Positions 1 to 8,724 of a stretch of 64,000 bases of DNA are shown here, piece by piece. The notes under the pieces were generated by a model. The model was not told the DNA's origin and ran no database searches. It was given only the letters and a program-made list of their open reading frames with translations. The stretch's first letter is position 1. The number at the start of each line of letters is the position of its first letter. The translations under genes and the position numbers were made by a program. Source of the stretch: Candidatus Pantoea soli (lineage in GTDB: Bacteria > Pseudomonadota > Gammaproteobacteria > Enterobacterales > Enterobacteriaceae); the NCBI RefSeq assembly GCF_007833795.1, contig NZ_CP032703.1:248001-312000 (forward strand), read 5' to 3'.

Positions 1-2
1 TC

Positions 3-434
3 AATGTGATTACGCTTGGCATCAGTAATATCGCTTTTCAGACCAACATCCTGGCGCTGAATGCCGCGGTGGAAGCCGCGCGGGCCGGAGAAGCAGGGCG
101 CGGCTTTGCCGTCGTCGCGGGTGAAGTGCGGCGTCTGGCCCACTCCTCTAAGGAGCAGGCCGAAGCGACCGCCGGCAACATCAACGATGCGGTCAGCACC
201 ATTACCCGTATCCGCAGCGTCGCGACCAGCACCGTGCAGACAGCCAACGACATGGCGGAACGCAGCATCCACGCTGCCGATGCCATTGCCGCGATGAGCC
301 AGCAGACGCGCAATGAGCGGGCCGACATCGCCGCGCAGCTTGAGAGTCTGCGCACGCTGACCGCGGGCATGGACGCCATGCAGGAAGCGGTGGCAGAGCT
401 GAAAGTGCTGCAGAAGCTTTCAGCGGAACGCTAA
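3..434 (+). CDS. Methyl-accepting chemotaxis protein, C-terminal part
   Basis: The window opens inside this gene, so only about 143 C-terminal residues are visible. They carry the conserved hairpin tip of the receptor signalling domain ([18 protein letters not shown], then [15 protein letters not shown]), which contacts CheA and CheW. The domain ends soon after the hairpin without a CheR/CheB-binding pentapeptide. The hairpin resembles that of the soluble PAS-containing receptor at 49455-50741, so it may be a paralogue of that type, but the sensor half is outside the window. It converges on the LysR gene 25 bases downstream. Confidence 0.9.
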   Translation, partial: NVITLGISNIAFQTNILALNAAVEAARAGEAGRGFAVVAGEVRRLAHSSKEQAEATAGNINDAVSTITRIRSVATSTVQTANDMAERSIHAADAIAAMSQQTRNERADIAAQLESLRTLTAGMDAMQEAVAELKVLQKLSAER

Positions 435-459
435 CCCTGATGTGAATGACATGGCGGCG

Positions 460-1347
460 TTAATCGCTGGCTTCGCCGATCAGGCTGAGCAGGTGCAGCA
501 CCGGTTTCGCCGGATGGTTACGCCGCCAGGCGAAGGCAATATCCGTAAACAGGGTATTGTCTTCGATTTCACAAAACACCAGCTGCGGATGACTGACGCA
601 GCACAGTGAGGCCGGCACCAGCGCGATGCCACAGCCCGCGCCAGCCATGGCCAGCGACGAGGCGATCTGCGGCGCCTGACGAAAACCGGTATCAGAAAAA
701 CCTGCCCGCAGACAGGTACTGACAATCAGCTCATACAGACTGGGCGCCACTTCCCGCGGAAACATAATCAGCGTCTCCTCCGCCAGCTGCGACAGCGCTA
801 TCGTGCGCTGCTGGCTTAACCGATGCCCGGCAGGCAGGGCAATCATCATCCGTTCCGTTGCCACCACTTTCAGATTGAACGCTTTACTGCTTTCACACGG
901 CAGGCGGATAAAGGCGGCGTCCAGCAGTCCCTCATGCAGATCCTGCATCAGCAGCGCCATATTTTCTTCACGGGTGATCAGTTCCATCGCCGGATAACGC
1001 GTCTGAAAACACTGGATCAGGGTAAAAACCGGCGCGCAGAACGCCACTGAACTGGCAAAACCCAGCGACATCTGGCCGCTGATGCCGCGTGCCACGCCGC
1101 GTGCTTTCTCCAGTGCATGATCGGCAAGCTGCACGATAGCGCGGGCATCCGGCAGAAACGCGCTGCCCGCGTCGGTCAGCTCCACGCCGCGCGTCATACG
1201 CTTCAGTAACGGCGTGCCAATCTCATGCTCCAGACGCTGAATCTGCTGACTCAGCGGCGGCTGTGAAATTCCCAGCATTTCCGCGGCACGCGTGAAGTGC
1301 AGCGTCTCGGCTACGGCAACGAAATAACGCAGATGGCGAAGTTCCAT
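460..1347 (-). CDS. budR: LysR-family regulator of the acetoin pathway (BudR/AlsR type)
   Basis: A 295-residue LysR regulator, the usual length for the family. The N-terminus has the winged helix-turn-helix (MELRHLRYFVAVAETLHFT, then ISQPPLSQQIQRLE), followed by a substrate-binding-fold effector domain. It is divergent from budA with about 104 bases between the starts, the arrangement seen for BudR/AlsR, which activates acetolactate decarboxylase and synthase genes in response to acetate and acidic conditions. The assignment as the pathway regulator is inferred from this position; the protein sequence itself mainly shows a LysR protein. Confidence 0.88.
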   Translation of the reverse strand: MELRHLRYFVAVAETLHFTRAAEMLGISQPPLSQQIQRLEHEIGTPLLKRMTRGVELTDAGSAFLPDARAIVQLADHALEKARGVARGISGQMSLGFASSVAFCAPVFTLIQCFQTRYPAMELITREENMALLMQDLHEGLLDAAFIRLPCESSKAFNLKVVATERMMIALPAGHRLSQQRTIALSQLAEETLIMFPREVAPSLYELIVSTCLRAGFSDTGFRQAPQIASSLAMAGAGCGIALVPASLCCVSHPQLVFCEIEDNTLFTDIAFAWRRNHPAKPVLHLLSLIGEASD

Positions 1348-1391
1348 ATCAAAAACGTCTCAAAGTTTGCAGCTTTCGCTATTGGATTCTG

Positions 1392-1407
1392 TGAGCCAGG
1401 TAGCTCA
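1392..1407. promoter_or_regulatory. Candidate LysR-type binding site between budR and budA
   Basis: The sequence TGAGC-N6-GCTCA is an inverted repeat with five-base arms, lying between the divergent starts of budR and budA. LysR regulators commonly bind short dyads in such positions. The arms are short, so this is only a candidate. Confidence 0.35.
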
Positions 1408-1451
1408 TCCTGATATTAACACGGCTTAACTATCAGTTTGTGAGGCAGCAA

Positions 1452-2234
1452 ATGTGTGATTTTGTATCTGATTGTTCATGTGAGGATCAGCTAAGGGAAA
1501 CCGTTAGCCTGCTGGCAGAAAACTCAGCAGAAAAGGTTATCTATCAGACCTCGCTGATGAGCGCCTTGCTCAACGGCGTCTACGACGGTTCCACCACGGT
1601 TGCAGACCTGCTGAAAAAAGGCGATTTCGGTCTGGGGACGTTCAATCAGCTGGATGGTGAACTGGTGGCGTTTGACCGGGAAGTGTATCAGCTACGCGCA
1701 GACGGCAGCGCCCGACCCGCCAGCCCGGAGCAGAAAACCCCCTTTGCCGTCATGACCTTTTTCGCGCCGGAGTATGAGCACCGCTTCAGCAGCACAGCGA
1801 CGCGCGAGGAAGTTCATGCCGTCATTGATCGCATCATCCGTTCCGATAATCAGTTCTGCGCATTGCGCATCCGCGGCCAGTTCCGCTCCGTGCAGACGCG
1901 CACCGTGCCATGCCAGTGCCGCCCTTACCGCAGCATGCCGGAGGTGCTGGGTAACCAGCCGGTGTTTGATTTTCAGGCGCGGCAGGGCGAACTGATCGGC
2001 TTCCGAACACCGCAATATATGCAGGGCATCAACGTGGCGGGCTATCACGAGCACTTTATCACTGACGATCGTCAGGGAGGCGGACACATTCTCGATTACG
2101 TGCTGGAAGAGGGCACCCTGAGCTTCGGGGCCATCAGCAAACTGGTGATCGATTTACCGCAGGATCGCGAGTTCCTGCAGGCCGATCTGAACCCGGACAA
2201 TCTGGATGAAGCCATCCGTTCTGTTGAAAGCTAA
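1452..2234 (+). CDS. budA: Alpha-acetolactate decarboxylase
   Basis: It converts acetolactate to acetoin with loss of CO2 in the cytoplasm, the second step of the 2,3-butanediol pathway. The 260-residue protein matches Klebsiella-type BudA closely in memory, including [19 protein letters not shown] near the N-terminus and [16 protein letters not shown], which holds the zinc-binding histidines (His199, His201, His212 from this start). I chose ATG 1452 over GTG 1440 because TGAGG at 1441-1445 is well placed for it. budB follows after 11 bases. The butanediol dehydrogenase gene is not in the window. Confidence 0.95.
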   Translation: MCDFVSDCSCEDQLRETVSLLAENSAEKVIYQTSLMSALLNGVYDGSTTVADLLKKGDFGLGTFNQLDGELVAFDREVYQLRADGSARPASPEQKTPFAVMTFFAPEYEHRFSSTATREEVHAVIDRIIRSDNQFCALRIRGQFRSVQTRTVPCQCRPYRSMPEVLGNQPVFDFQARQGELIGFRTPQYMQGINVAGYHEHFITDDRQGGGHILDYVLEEGTLSFGAISKLVIDLPQDREFLQADLNPDNLDEAIRSVES

Positions 2235-2245
2235 CTGAGGTCACG

Positions 2246-3925
2246 ATGAAAGCAGACAAAACCGAGACACGATGGAATAGCGGCGCCGATCTGGTGGTCG
2301 CACAGCTGGAAGCGCAGGGCGTGGAGCATGTCTTTGGCATCCCTGGCGCCAAGATTGATAAAGTTTTTGATTCGCTGGTGGATTCGCCGATTCAGCTGAT
2401 ACCGGTCCGGCATGAAGCCAATGCCGCGTTTATGGCCGCCGCCGTCGGCAGACTGACCGGGCGGGCTGGCGTGGCGCTGGTGACCTCCGGACCGGGCTGC
2501 TCCAATCTGGTCACCGGCATGGCAACTGCCACCAGCGAAGGCGATCCGGTGGTGGCGCTGGGCGGTGCGGTGAAGCGTTCCGACAGCAACCGCCAGGTGC
2601 ATCAGAGCATGGATACCGTTTCGATGTTCCGGCCGGTAACCAAGTTTGCGGTGGAAGTAAACGAATCCTCTGCCCTGGCGGAATGTGTGTCCAATGCGTT
2701 TCGCCATGCGGAAAACGGGCGCGGCGGCAGCGCGTTTGTCAGCCTGCCGCAGGATATTGTCGACCAGCCGGTAGCCGGTAATCTGCTGCCGCCAAAAGGG
2801 CAGATCACGCTGGGAGCCGCACCCGATGATCTGGTATCGGCGGTCAGCCGCGAAATTGCCGGGGCGAAAAATCCGGTGATTCTGCTCGGCCTGATGGCCA
2901 GTCAGCCGGAGAACAGCGCGGCAATCCATGAACTGCTGAGCAAAAGCCGCATCCCCGTGACCAGCACCTATCAGGCTGCGGGTGCAGTACGGCAGGCGCA
3001 CTTTTCCCGTTTCGCCGGACGTATTGGCCTGTTTAACAATCAGGCCGGTGACCGGCTGCTGCAGCAGGCCGATCTGATTATCACCATCGGCTACAGTCCG
3101 GTGGAATATGAACCGGCGATGTGGAATCGCGGCTCCGCCACGCTGGTTCACATTGATGTGTTACCGGCCGAGACCGATAACTGCTACCTGCCGGACGCAG
3201 AACTGGTCGGCGATATCGCTCAGACGGTGCGTAAAATTGCTGCCTGCGTGGAAGCGCCCTTGCAACTCAGCGATGAAGCGGCAGCGATTCTGGAGGATCG
3301 TCAGCAACAGCGGCAGCTGCTGGCGCTGCAGGGTGCCCGGCTGGATCAGTTCGCGCTGCATCCGCTGCGCATTGTCCGGGCGATGCAGGATATCATCAAC
3401 AGCGATGTCAGCCTGACGGTAGACATGGGCAGCTTCCACATCTGGATTGCCCGCTATCTTTACAGTTTCCGCGCGCGGCAGATCATGATCTCCAACGGTC
3501 AGCAGACCATGGGCGTTGCGCTGCCGTGGGCGATTGGTGCCTGGCTGGTGGACCCGTCGCGCAAGGTGGTGTCAGTATCGGGTGACGGCGGCTTTCTGCA
3601 ATCCAGTATGGAACTGGAAACCGCGGTCAGGCTGAAAGCCAATATCCTGCACATTATCTGGGTGGATAACGCTTACAACATGGTGGCAATTCAGGAAGAG
3701 AAAAAATACCAGCGCGTATCGGGGGTTAACTTTGGCCCGGTCGATTTCAAAGCCTATGCGGAAGCCTTTGGCGCGGCCGGTTTTACGGTGAACAGCGCGG
3801 CGGAGCTGGAACCTGTGCTGCGCAAAGCCATGGACGTGGACGGCCCGGCGGTGCTGGCGCTGCCGGTCGATTACAGCGACAACCCGTTACTGATGAGCCA
3901 GTTACATCTGAGCCAGCTGCTGTAA
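2246..3925 (+). CDS. budB: Acetolactate synthase, catabolic
   Basis: A thiamine-diphosphate enzyme that condenses two pyruvates to acetolactate. At 559 residues it has the length of catabolic BudB/AlsS and no FAD-dependent IlvB signature or small subunit next to it. The catalytic glutamate that activates thiamine lies at residue 57 ([12 protein letters not shown]). The diphosphate and Mg-binding GDGGF motif sits near residue 450, followed by a conserved asparagine. It forms an operon with budA (11-base gap) and is probably controlled by the divergent budR. Confidence 0.95.
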   Translation: MKADKTETRWNSGADLVVAQLEAQGVEHVFGIPGAKIDKVFDSLVDSPIQLIPVRHEANAAFMAAAVGRLTGRAGVALVTSGPGCSNLVTGMATATSEGDPVVALGGAVKRSDSNRQVHQSMDTVSMFRPVTKFAVEVNESSALAECVSNAFRHAENGRGGSAFVSLPQDIVDQPVAGNLLPPKGQITLGAAPDDLVSAVSREIAGAKNPVILLGLMASQPENSAAIHELLSKSRIPVTSTYQAAGAVRQAHFSRFAGRIGLFNNQAGDRLLQQADLIITIGYSPVEYEPAMWNRGSATLVHIDVLPAETDNCYLPDAELVGDIAQTVRKIAACVEAPLQLSDEAAAILEDRQQQRQLLALQGARLDQFALHPLRIVRAMQDIINSDVSLTVDMGSFHIWIARYLYSFRARQIMISNGQQTMGVALPWAIGAWLVDPSRKVVSVSGDGGFLQSSMELETAVRLKANILHIIWVDNAYNMVAIQEEKKYQRVSGVNFGPVDFKAYAEAFGAAGFTVNSAAELEPVLRKAMDVDGPAVLALPVDYSDNPLLMSQLHLSQLL

Positions 3926-3962
3926 CACGCCGGCATGTCGTTTTAAATTATCCCTTCCCTCC

Positions 3963-4001
3963 GCGCGTCAGCCTGTCCTGCCGGACTCCGGGCTGACGCG
4001 C
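3963..4001 (+). terminator. Hairpin after budB
   Basis: CGCGTCAGCC at 3964-3973 and its perfect complement at 3991-4000 form a stem of 10-11 pairs with a 17-base loop, 38 bases after the budB stop. No U-run follows, so it may be a weak or rho-assisted terminator, or an mRNA-stabilising structure. Confidence 0.45.
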
Positions 4002-4079
4002 CAGCGAAAACAAGACCCGTCGTATTCAGCTTTCTCCCACCGCTGCGGATAATCACGCGCCTGAGCAGGCAAGACTGGC

Positions 4080-4105
4080 TGTCACCAAAACAGCGGTTTC
4101 CCGTA
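4080..4105 (+). promoter_or_regulatory. Candidate ECF promoter of the sigma factor gene
   Basis: TGTCAC-N16-CGTA lies about 55-60 bases before the sigma gene. It has the layout of ECF promoters such as the ECF41 type (TGTCACA then CGTC). The region upstream of the bufferin precursor holds TGTAAG-N16-CGAC with the same spacing, at 7449-7474 on the other strand. Autoregulation is an inference. Confidence 0.35.
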
Positions 4106-4154
4106 GCGGCAATCCTGCCTGTTTACCGCACAGCGATCACCCACAGAGAACAGG

Positions 4155-4751
4155 ATGCAGACGATGACGGACTTTCCACAGGGGGTGGATGAGCACGACT
4201 TTTTCACCGCATTACGCACGCAGATGCTGAAATTTGCCCGGCTGCAGCTCGGCGATGGCTGTCAGGCTGAAGATGTGGTGCAGGAGGCCCTCGAAGGAGC
4301 GATGAAAAATGCCCCTTCCTTTCACGGCAAAGCCGCCTGGAGAAGCTGGGTTTTTGCCATCCTGCGCCACAAAATTGCCGACGCGCTGCGCTACCGCTAT
4401 CACGCACCGGTTTCACTGCAGGACGAGGGTGAGGAAGATTTTGACGCGCTGTTTGATGAGACCGGCCACTGGCCGGCAGGCGAACGGCCGGTACGCTGGC
4501 AGCAGCCTGACCACGCCATGGAGCAGGCGCAGTTCTGGCGCATCTTTGAATTATGTCTTTCGCACCTCCCGCAGCAGCCGGCCCGCGCCTTTATGATGCG
4601 TGAGTTTATCGGGCTGGAGACGCCCGAAATCTGCCTGGCGCTGGATATCAGCGTCAGCAATCTTAACGTCATGCTCTGGCGCGCCCGGATGCGCCTGCGC
4701 GAATGTCTGTCACAGCGCTGGTTTGCCAGCGGGAGGGAACAGGATGCTTAA
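4155..4751 (+). CDS. ECF-type RNA polymerase sigma factor
   Basis: A 198-residue sigma-70-family protein with only regions 2 and 4. Region 2 includes CQAEDVVQEALEGA and a core-binding helix. Region 4 contains the helix-turn-helix FIGLETPEICLALDISVSN near the C-terminus. ATG 4164 is an alternative start, with AGGA at 4152-4155 well spaced for it. The gene overlaps the anti-sigma gene by eight bases and converges on the bufferin operon, so it very likely controls that operon. In Caulobacter a comparable operon is under an ECF factor (SigF), which supports the inference. Confidence 0.9.
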   Translation: MQTMTDFPQGVDEHDFFTALRTQMLKFARLQLGDGCQAEDVVQEALEGAMKNAPSFHGKAAWRSWVFAILRHKIADALRYRYHAPVSLQDEGEEDFDALFDETGHWPAGERPVRWQQPDHAMEQAQFWRIFELCLSHLPQQPARAFMMREFIGLETPEICLALDISVSNLNVMLWRARMRLRECLSQRWFASGREQDA

Positions 4752-4941
4752 TTGTATTCACGCCACGCGGTTGATGTCGCAGGCGCAGGACGGACCGCTC
4801 GCCCTCGCTGAACGCCTGGCCCTGCGCTGGCATCTGCTGAAATGTCAGGGCTGCCGCCACTTCCGGCAGCAGCTGGCCGACCTGCGGACGGTCTCCCGGG
4901 CTTTCACGCAGCGGGATGCGGACCGTCCGCAGGACAAATAG
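4744..4941 (+). CDS. Small zinc-finger anti-sigma factor
   Basis: A 65-residue protein whose start overlaps the end of the sigma gene (ATG 4744, sigma stop TAA 4749-4751). It has the zf-HC2-type ligand set: Cys4, then His and Cys in WHLLKCQGCRHF. That is the fold by which zinc anti-sigma factors hold ECF factors inactive. There is no membrane segment, so it should be a soluble sensor. It stops only two bases from the stop of the convergent DoxX gene. Confidence 0.82.
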   Translation: MLNCIHATRLMSQAQDGPLALAERLALRWHLLKCQGCRHFRQQLADLRTVSRAFTQRDADRPQDK

Positions 4942-4943
4942 CG

Positions 4944-5420
4944 TTAACGGCGGCGCGGCAGCAGCTGATCCAGCGATAGCCTGCCGGCGCCGTAGATCAG
5001 CAGATAGAGCTGCGCGGCGATCCAGGTAAGGTGCAGCGGCCAGGCATCGGGATAGACAAATAGCTGGATCACCATCGTCATGCCCAGTAATCCCAGCGCG
5101 GAGACGCGCGTTGCCAGCCCGATCAGCAGCAGCAGCGGCAGGATGTGTTCCGCGGCGGCGGCCAGCGTTGCCGCCAGCGCCGGGTCCAGCAGCGGCAGAC
5201 GATACTCCTGCTGAAACAGCGCGATGGCCCCGTCGGTGACCTGCGGAATACCGAACTGCAGCGGCGACCCGCCGAGGATATCAATCTGCAGCCCGGTAAT
5301 TTTGGTCTGCCCTGAGAGCCAGAAGGTCGCGGCCAGGCCAAGACGCGCGGCCAGCGGCAGCAGTGCGGTTTTAATCAGCCGCTCGCTAAAGTGAATTCCC
5401 TGGTGAAGTGTATTTAACAT
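4944..5420 (-). CDS. DoxX-family membrane protein (last gene of bufferin operon)
   Basis: A 158-residue DoxX-type inner-membrane protein with about four hydrophobic segments (for example LLPLAARLGLAATFWLSGQ near residues 20-40 and a leucine-rich segment around 90-110). DoxX proteins are frequent last members of DUF2282/DUF692 operons, and their biochemical role there is not settled. It overlaps the DUF2063 gene by seven bases, so the two are co-translated. Confidence 0.85.
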   Translation of the reverse strand: MLNTLHQGIHFSERLIKTALLPLAARLGLAATFWLSGQTKITGLQIDILGGSPLQFGIPQVTDGAIALFQQEYRLPLLDPALAATLAAAAEHILPLLLLIGLATRVSALGLLGMTMVIQLFVYPDAWPLHLTWIAAQLYLLIYGAGRLSLDQLLPRRR

Positions 5421-6160
5421 TGTTTTTCCTGTGTTTTTATTATTAACCCATGCTGATGCAGCGCCAGCAGACGCGGCTCTGCATCGGCCGGTTCTCCGGT
5501 CGCTACCACCGCGTCAAGCGCGGCCAGCAGCGTGTTGCCGTTAAGCAGGGCGCGGACGAACGCTGCCTGACCGCGACTGACCGGCATCAGCCTGACGTCA
5601 TCCTGCAGGCGGAAAAGCAGCACGTTTTCTGCCTGCAGCGGATCGACCGCAGCCTGTGCATCCTCCGTCTGGTGCGCACACCAGATGCTGAAAATGGCCC
5701 AGGACGAGGTCACCACCCGAAGCGACGGATCCAGCACCAGCCCGTCGCTCTCCGGATCGAAGCCCGCGCACAGCGTTACGGTTTCTCTGTCGCGATCAGC
5801 GGCATGCAGTGCATCCACGCAGGCAAACTCCAGCGCGGCCATATCGGCCAGCCAGGGCCAGGACGCCAGGGGCGCAAAAGTCGCCATCCACGAGGCCAGC
5901 TGTCCGCCATAGGATGCCAGCACCGGCGACGCGGGCGGATGCTGGCGGATAAACGCGGCAGCCATGGCGCGGAAGAAATCGCGGCCAACCTGCGCCTGTA
6001 ACACCGGAAAATTATCCGCAAGTACATCAACCAGCGACGCCATAACGTTATTACGGTAGATCGCAAAACGCACAGCCGGATCGCTGCCATTCCAGACCGT
6101 TAATCCCGCTGGCAGGGCGGCTTCCGGGTTGAGCAGGGCTTCAGCGAAGGCGCGTTGCAT
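5414..6160 (-). CDS. DUF2063 partner protein (BufC/HvfC-like)
   Basis: A 248-residue protein with the DUF2063 N-terminal domain ([20 protein letters not shown], then [20 protein letters not shown]). In MNIO systems this protein binds the peptide precursor and presents it to the DUF692 enzyme. It overlaps the DUF692 gene by 20 bases, consistent with a tight complex. The C-terminal part is a second less conserved domain. It is presumably cytoplasmic. Confidence 0.88.
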   Translation of the reverse strand: MQRAFAEALLNPEAALPAGLTVWNGSDPAVRFAIYRNNVMASLVDVLADNFPVLQAQVGRDFFRAMAAAFIRQHPPASPVLASYGGQLASWMATFAPLASWPWLADMAALEFACVDALHAADRDRETVTLCAGFDPESDGLVLDPSLRVVTSSWAIFSIWCAHQTEDAQAAVDPLQAENVLLFRLQDDVRLMPVSRGQAAFVRALLNGNTLLAALDAVVATGEPADAEPRLLALHQHGLIIKTQEKQC

Positions 6161-7052
6161 GGCACGCCTCCCGATCGATTACGCTCTGCGCGCGGGCAGC
6201 CTCCTGCAGCAAACGCGCCAGCGAAGGCACGTTGCCATCCCATTCAATCAGCGTGGCGACCGCGCCGGTGCCGGCCAGCGCCTGTTCGTACAACGCCCAC
6301 ACCGCATCGCTTACTGCCCGATCGTGCGAATCAATCAGCAGGCGGTCACCGGCGTCATCCACAGCTTCGGCGTAGCCTGCAAGATGGATTTCGCCTACCC
6401 GATCCAGCGGCAGCTCAGACAACATGTGCTGCGCATCGCGATGATGATTCACTGCGCTGATGTAGAGATTGTTAACGTCCAGCAGTAAACCGCAGCCGGT
6501 GCGGCGCACAATCTCACTGATGAAGGTGGTTTCGCTCAGGGTTGAGGCGTTGAACTCCACGTAAGTTGACGGGTTTTCCAGCAGCATCGGGCGGCGTAAC
6601 GCCTCCTGCACCTGATCGATGTGATCGCAGACCCGCGACAGCGTTTCCCTGGTGTATGGCAACGGCAGCAGGTCATTAAGAAAAGCGTGACTGTGCGTGG
6701 ACCACGCGAGATGTTCTGAGAAGACGGCTGGCTGATAGCGTTCAACCAGGCTTGCCACCTGTTTCAGGTGATCACGATCCAGCGGTGCTTCGCCGCCAAT
6801 CGACAGCCCGACGCCGTGCACAGCGAGCGGATAATGTTCGCAAACTGCGCGCAGGCCGCTGTGCAGCGGGCCGCCGGCCACCAGATAGTTCTCTGCGTGA
6901 ATTTCAACAAAGCCCGTTGCGGCAGGCTGCCGGAGCAGCTCTGCGATGTGCGCCGGCTTCAGGCCGATGCCTGCCTGAGCGGGCAGGCATCGGTTCACAG
7001 GAGCAGCTACCGCAGCGGCATTCACGTCAGCAGCCAGAGGGGAAAGATTCAT
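6141..7052 (-). CDS. DUF692 multinuclear iron oxidase (MNIO), BufB/HvfB-like
   Basis: A 303-residue TIM-barrel enzyme of the DUF692 family. These multinuclear non-haem iron oxygenases rework cysteines of ribosomal peptides, in bufferins into thiooxazole groups. Typical motifs are in order: [61 protein letters not shown] and LIEWDGNVP. They supply the His, Glu and Asp ligands of the iron cluster. AGGAGTAG precedes the start. The gene lies 24 bases after the precursor gene. Confidence 0.93.
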   Translation of the reverse strand: MNLSPLAADVNAAAVAAPVNRCLPAQAGIGLKPAHIAELLRQPAATGFVEIHAENYLVAGGPLHSGLRAVCEHYPLAVHGVGLSIGGEAPLDRDHLKQVASLVERYQPAVFSEHLAWSTHSHAFLNDLLPLPYTRETLSRVCDHIDQVQEALRRPMLLENPSTYVEFNASTLSETTFISEIVRRTGCGLLLDVNNLYISAVNHHRDAQHMLSELPLDRVGEIHLAGYAEAVDDAGDRLLIDSHDRAVSDAVWALYEQALAGTGAVATLIEWDGNVPSLARLLQEAARAQSVIDREACHATRLR

Positions 7053-7076
7053 GATGACTACTCCTGTATCAGCGGA

Positions 7077-7373
7077 TCAGGCTTTCTCTTTGAACGCATC
7101 CAGCTGGCCGAAACCGGTCGCAGAGGTCGGGGATTTCAGGGTGACGCAGGTGCCGGCCGGCACCATTTTCCAGGCGTTACCCTGATAATCCATTTTCGCG
7201 GTGCCAGCGCAGGAGGTGCCGGCCCCGGCTTTACAGTCGTTTTTGCCTTTCAGCGAAACGCCGTAGCACTTCTCGGTTTGTGCCGCTGAAGCGGCCATTG
7301 CCGGGGTCGCTGCGCCTGCCAGGACGCTGCTAACGGTCAGAGCCAGTAAAGCCGCAGTGGAGTTCTTCTTCAT
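7077..7373 (-). CDS. DUF2282 bufferin precursor (BufA1-like), secreted cysteine-rich peptide
   Basis: A 98-residue small protein with a clear Sec signal peptide (KK then a hydrophobic stretch, cleavage after about AMA at residue 27). The mature part has four cysteines: Cys36 in EKCYGV, Cys47 in KNDC, Cys55 in TSCAGTA and Cys76 in GTCV. This is the DUF2282 pattern. In bufferins the central cysteines are oxidised by the DUF692 enzyme and the product sequesters copper in the periplasm. It is the first gene of the operon, with an AAGGAA ribosome site and a candidate ECF promoter upstream. Confidence 0.92.
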   Translation of the reverse strand: MKKNSTAALLALTVSSVLAGAATPAMAASAAQTEKCYGVSLKGKNDCKAGAGTSCAGTAKMDYQGNAWKMVPAGTCVTLKSPTSATGFGQLDAFKEKA

Positions 7374-7448
7374 GCTAAGTTCCTTTTCTTACAGTGGGGT
7401 TGGGTTGAAATCGGATAACCGAAGCCATACGCGCTTCGTACCGGTTAA

Positions 7449-7474
7449 GTCGGTACAGCGGCGGATTTCTTACA
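7449..7474 (-). promoter_or_regulatory. Candidate ECF promoter of the bufferin operon
   Basis: Read on the minus strand this is TGTAAG-N16-CGAC, about 75 bases before the precursor ATG. Its layout and spacing match the candidate upstream of the sigma gene (TGTCAC-N16-CGTA), which suggests one sigma factor reads both. The match is short and unproven. Confidence 0.35.
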
Positions 7475-7571
7475 CAAAAAAAGGATTTTTTTGCGCGTGA
7501 CGGCAGCGGCGAAAACAGAGGGGCAGAAACGGGCAGAAAAAGTGCGCCACACAGCGGTGGCGCAGCACAGG

Positions 7572-8693
7572 TTAAGCGTGGAAGCGTTCCGGACGGAAAC
7601 TGGCGAGCATCGGATGTCGCGTACCGCAAAGCATCTCTTCCGCGAGAATCTCACCGAGAATCAGCGCCAGGGTGGCACCGGAATGGGTAAACGCCACAAA
7701 GCAGCCTGGCACTCGGCTCAGTTCGCCGGCGACGGGCTCACCGTCACCCGGGATAGGCTTCAGGCCGATTTTCCAGCCGGCGGCGGTCAGTGGCTGGCCA
7801 TCGCCAACCAGATGTCCCGCTTCCGCCATCAGTTTGTCAATCACGGCTTCGTCGATGCTGTACTGACCATCGGCGTGCGCCACGATATCCTCTTCATACC
7901 AGTCATGATCCACCGCCAGCGTGTTACCTGGATTGGGACGGATAGCGGCACGCGGCGTGTTCATTACCACTTTCACCGCATGCAGCTGTGGCGTACTGGT
8001 GACCAGCATCGAAACCGGGGAGCCATCAGGGATGTGCACGCCCAGCGGGGCGACCACCTGCGGCGTCCACGGGCCACAGGCCACCAGAACCCGATCCGCT
8101 GTAAACTCGCCGCGCTGCTCGCTGCGCACGCCAGTGGCCCGCCCGTCGGTGGTTATCACGCTGGCGCGACCGGCATGTTCAATCACCTCACCGCCCGCCG
8201 CCCGGAATGCCTGCACCAGATGTTCCGCCAGGTGCGGCAGGCTGACCCAGCCTTCACCCGGGTTAGCAATGGCGACCTCTGCCAGCGCGGTGCGGTTGAC
8301 CTGCGCATCAATCTGGCTCACGGTATCCTGCGTGACCAGGCGTGAATCGTAGCCCTGCGCTTTTTCATACGCGTGGCGCGCACGGGTGCCTGCGGCATCG
8401 TCCGCGGCCCAGAACAGCGCGCCATCAAAACGCAGCCACGGCAGATCGGGGTGCCGGGCAAACAGCGTACGATAGCGATCGATACCCGCCATGCGCAGCG
8501 CGTGATAAGGCTGCGAGCGTTCGCCGGCTGAGTTCAGCCAGGAGAGCGAACGGCCGGACGCGCCGGAACAGAGTTCCGCTTCAGTTACCAGCGTCACGCG
8601 CGCACCGGCTTTAGCCAGCTGCCACGCTGTTGAAATCCCCAGGATGCCGCCACCCAGCACCACAACGGTTTTTACTGCAGATTTGTCACTCAT
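7572..8693 (-). CDS. FAD-dependent amine/amino-acid oxidoreductase (DAO family)
   Basis: A 373-residue flavoprotein with the Rossmann FAD motif at the N-terminus (VVVLGGGILGISTAWQLAKA) and the DAO-family C-terminal substrate region (FTHSGATLALILGEILAEE). Family members oxidise glycine, D-amino acids, sarcosine or opine-like secondary amines. It is the last gene of an operon with an amino-acid ABC importer, which suggests it oxidises the imported compound. The substrate cannot be read from the sequence. Confidence 0.87.
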   Translation of the reverse strand: MSDKSAVKTVVVLGGGILGISTAWQLAKAGARVTLVTEAELCSGASGRSLSWLNSAGERSQPYHALRMAGIDRYRTLFARHPDLPWLRFDGALFWAADDAAGTRARHAYEKAQGYDSRLVTQDTVSQIDAQVNRTALAEVAIANPGEGWVSLPHLAEHLVQAFRAAGGEVIEHAGRASVITTDGRATGVRSEQRGEFTADRVLVACGPWTPQVVAPLGVHIPDGSPVSMLVTSTPQLHAVKVVMNTPRAAIRPNPGNTLAVDHDWYEEDIVAHADGQYSIDEAVIDKLMAEAGHLVGDGQPLTAAGWKIGLKPIPGDGEPVAGELSRVPGCFVAFTHSGATLALILGEILAEEMLCGTRHPMLASFRPERFHA

Positions 8694-8724
8694 TCTTTAC
8701 TTCCTTCTGTTGAAAGTCAGGCGA

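Noticed and set aside
2231..3151. 306-residue open frame antisense to budB
   Set aside because: A shadow of the GC-rich budB gene: His- and Arg-rich text without a family, and no promoter or ribosome site.
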